Shown piece by piece: positions 5,757 to 7,143 of a stretch of DNA of 7,143 nucleotides. Numbering within the stretch: the first letter of the stretch is position 1; the number at the start of each line of letters is the position of its first letter. The stretch covers positions 1 to 7,143 of the forward strand of contig JAFMSA010000209.1 of the NCBI GenBank assembly GCA_017353855.1, given 5' to 3'. The translations under genes were made by a program, and so were the position numbers. The DNA comes from Alphaproteobacteria bacterium (GTDB lineage Bacteria; Pseudomonadota; Alphaproteobacteria; ATCC43930; CGMCC-115725). The notes below the pieces were generated by a model. It searched no databases. It was not told where the DNA came from and saw only the letters and a list, made by a program, of their open reading frames with translations.

Positions 5757-6755
5757 TCAGGCCACCGCTTGCTTCATGAACTGCCGGCGCAGGAGTTTCG
5801 AGAAGTCTGGCTTCGCCTTGATCTTCTCCGCCTTCAGCAACTCGTCGGCGTACCGGTTCATGAACGGATCGAGTTCGCTCGCCGCCGGAAAACCGGGTTC
5901 GATCCGGATTCCGGCGAGCGCCTTCTTGAAAACATCGCGCGACATCTTGTACCCCTTCGACGTGTAGAAGGCGTATATGACGTCGGCAACCTTGTCGAAG
6001 TTTTCCTTGAAATCCTTGCCGACGTCGAGCCACGCCTTGAGGTAGGGGACGAGCGTGTCGCCGTACTTCTCGGCGAACTCCGGCGTCGCCGCCATGAACA
6101 CCGGCAGCTTGTCCACCCCGTAGAAATCGATAATGGTGTTCGCGATCCCTTCGGCTTCGGCGATCGAGTTGTACGGCTCGACGCAGACCATGGCGTCTAC
6201 CGTCTTGGCTAACAGCGCCGCGACCATGTCGTTGACGTTCATCCGCACTTCGTCGTAGTCGCCCTTGTGCAGCCCGTGCGACGGCATCACCACGTCGACA
6301 AAGATGTTGCCGACCGACGACCCTGTCTGGTTGGCGACTTTTCTGCCGCGCAGATCCTCGATCTTTTTCAGGTTGAGGTCCTTGCGGCCCATGACCCGGA
6401 TCGTGCCGCCGGCGTATTCGATCATCGCAATGGCCACGAGGCCGCCACGGTCGTGGCCAATCAGCAGAGACGGTCCGGCGTAGGTGCCGAGGTCGACCTG
6501 CCGCGCCACCATCTGTTGCATCGTCAAGTTGCCCGACGGAACGGGGAAATCCTCGGCCTTGATACCGTGCTTTTCGAGATGTCCGGAATGCATCAAGTAG
6601 TATGTCGGCATGCCCCACATGTTGGTCTGGTAGCCCTGGCGGACGGTTTCGAGCGCCGCGGCGTGGCGGATTCCGCCCAGCGTCGCCGCTGCAAGCCCCA
6701 CACCACCGGCGGCCAGGACCTGCCTGCGCCTTATTTTCGCGTTCACGATCGTCAT
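5757..6755 (-). CDS. ABC transporter substrate-binding protein, NitT/TauT (SsuA/NMT1-like) family
   Basis: This 332-residue periplasmic binding protein should deliver a small ligand to an ABC importer. The N-terminus has a twin-arginine signal: basic residues with RRRQVL (9-14), then a hydrophobic Ala/Gly-rich stretch and a likely cleavage site near HAAA (31-34). The mature part fits the NMT1/THI5-like fold used for nitrate, sulfonates, taurine, phthalate and thiamine precursors. It shows the mid-domain GSSVGN (145-150) and the hinge-side DAMVCVEPY (187-195). Length is normal. The ATG at 6755 is supported by GGAGGAG (6762-6768) 6 nt upstream and by the Tat signal starting there; the frame stays open further upstream only as overlap with the ATPase gene. 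The start overlaps the ATPase stop as ATGA, implying translational coupling. The ligand cannot be assigned from sequence. Confidence 0.92.
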   Translation of the reverse strand: MTIVNAKIRRRQVLAAGGVGLAAATLGGIRHAAALETVRQGYQTNMWGMPTYYLMHSGHLEKHGIKAEDFPVPSGNLTMQQMVARQVDLGTYAGPSLLIGHDRGGLVAIAMIEYAGGTIRVMGRKDLNLKKIEDLRGRKVANQTGSSVGNIFVDVVMPSHGLHKGDYDEVRMNVNDMVAALLAKTVDAMVCVEPYNSIAEAEGIANTIIDFYGVDKLPVFMAATPEFAEKYGDTLVPYLKAWLDVGKDFKENFDKVADVIYAFYTSKGYKMSRDVFKKALAGIRIEPGFPAASELDPFMNRYADELLKAEKIKAKPDFSKLLRRQFMKQAVA

Positions 6756-7143
6756 GACTGGCTCCTCCGGATAGCGGCGACCCGGTGCGCTGCCGGCGCC
6801 TGTTCCTGCTTGTCCTCGTCCCCGGTGCGCTGGCCTAGCTCGCGCAGCAGCCGTTTCTGATAATCCAGGAAGTCGAGGCTCAGCGGATCGCGCGGCCGCG
6901 CCAGATCGATCCGCACCTCGCACTTGACCCGGCCGGGATGCGGCGACATGACGACGACGCGATCCGCTAGATAGACCGCCTCCAATACGTTGTGGGTCAC
7001 GTAAATTATGGTCTTGGCGGACTCGCGCCATACGTCGGCGACGAGGCGCTGCATCTCGTCGCGGGTCAGCGCATCAAGCGCGGCGAACGGCTCGTCCATC
7101 AGCAGCACGGCCGGGTTGTAGGCGAGGGCGCGGGCGATCGCGG
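6752..7143 (-). CDS. ABC transporter ATP-binding protein, NitT/TauT type (C-terminal part, runs off window)
   Basis: Only the last 129 codons are in the window; the Walker A and most of the signature region lie beyond 7143. The visible part opens with AIARALAYNP, the helix that follows the LSGGQ signature. It continues with Walker B and the D-loop (LLMDEPFAALD) and the H-loop His of YVTHN (codon 6992-6994), then ADRVVVMSPHPGRV, typical of the SsuB/TauB/NrtD group. It should hydrolyse ATP at the cytoplasmic face to drive import. An apparent GTG start at 7108 is inside the conserved core and is not the true start. The C-terminal tail is polar and slightly extended. The stop overlaps the binding-protein start by four bases (ATGA), and the ribosome binding site of that gene lies within the last codons here. 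The permease is not visible and is probably upstream. Confidence 0.93.
   Translation of the reverse strand, partial: AIARALAYNPAVLLMDEPFAALDALTRDEMQRLVADVWRESAKTIIYVTHNVLEAVYLADRVVVMSPHPGRVKCEVRIDLARPRDPLSLDFLDYQKRLLRELGQRTGDEDKQEQAPAAHRVAAIRRSQS

Noticed and set aside
5244..6212. A 322-codon plus-strand open frame antisense to the binding-protein gene
   Set aside because: Much of it mirrors the strongly supported binding-protein gene. It shows no family motif, and long antisense frames are common in GC-rich DNA.
5602..6618. A 338-codon same-strand frame overlapping the binding-protein gene
   Set aside because: It is a frame-shifted reading of that gene, rich in Arg/Gly/Ala/Pro, with no recognisable domain.

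Overview
The window looks like chromosomal DNA from a GC-rich proteobacterium. The best guess is an alphaproteobacterium of the Bradyrhizobium/Rhizobiales kind. That guess rests on the hybrid kinase with its HDFNN H-box, the Tat-exported NitT/TauT-type binding protein, and the GC-rich third codon positions. No rRNA, tRNA, CRISPR array, insertion sequence or phage gene was recognised.

Layout, left to right. Bases 1-299 hold the end of an unassigned open frame and the leader of the first clear gene. Bases 300-1667 (+) encode an MFS carrier of the metabolite:H+ symporter group. After a 328-bp convergent gap, 1996-2982 (-) encodes a D-2-hydroxyacid dehydrogenase with an intact catalytic Arg/Glu/His set. 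A 440-bp gap (2983-3422) follows, with a -10-like box, a long layered inverted repeat, a 14-bp palindrome and a small GC hairpin. Bases 3423-4964 (-) encode a soluble PAS-HisKA-HATPase-receiver hybrid histidine kinase. Bases 4965-5756 hold only one doubtful small ORF. Bases 5757-6755 (-) encode a Tat-exported ABC substrate-binding protein. Its start codon overlaps the stop of an ABC ATPase gene (6752 to beyond 7143) that runs off the right edge.

How the genes may work together. The ATPase and binding protein are two parts of one importer, translationally coupled through an ATGA overlap; the permease is not in view. The MFS carrier and the dehydrogenase could form a small uptake-and-oxidation (or reduction) module for a hydroxy- or keto-acid, but only their proximity suggests this. 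The hybrid kinase has no partner regulator in the window, so its target is unknown.

The protein-coding content is ordinary accessory metabolism, transport and sensing. I found no convincing undescribed system. The least explained parts are the structured, gene-free 3128-3270 region and a Cys/His constellation in the kinase's PAS domain.
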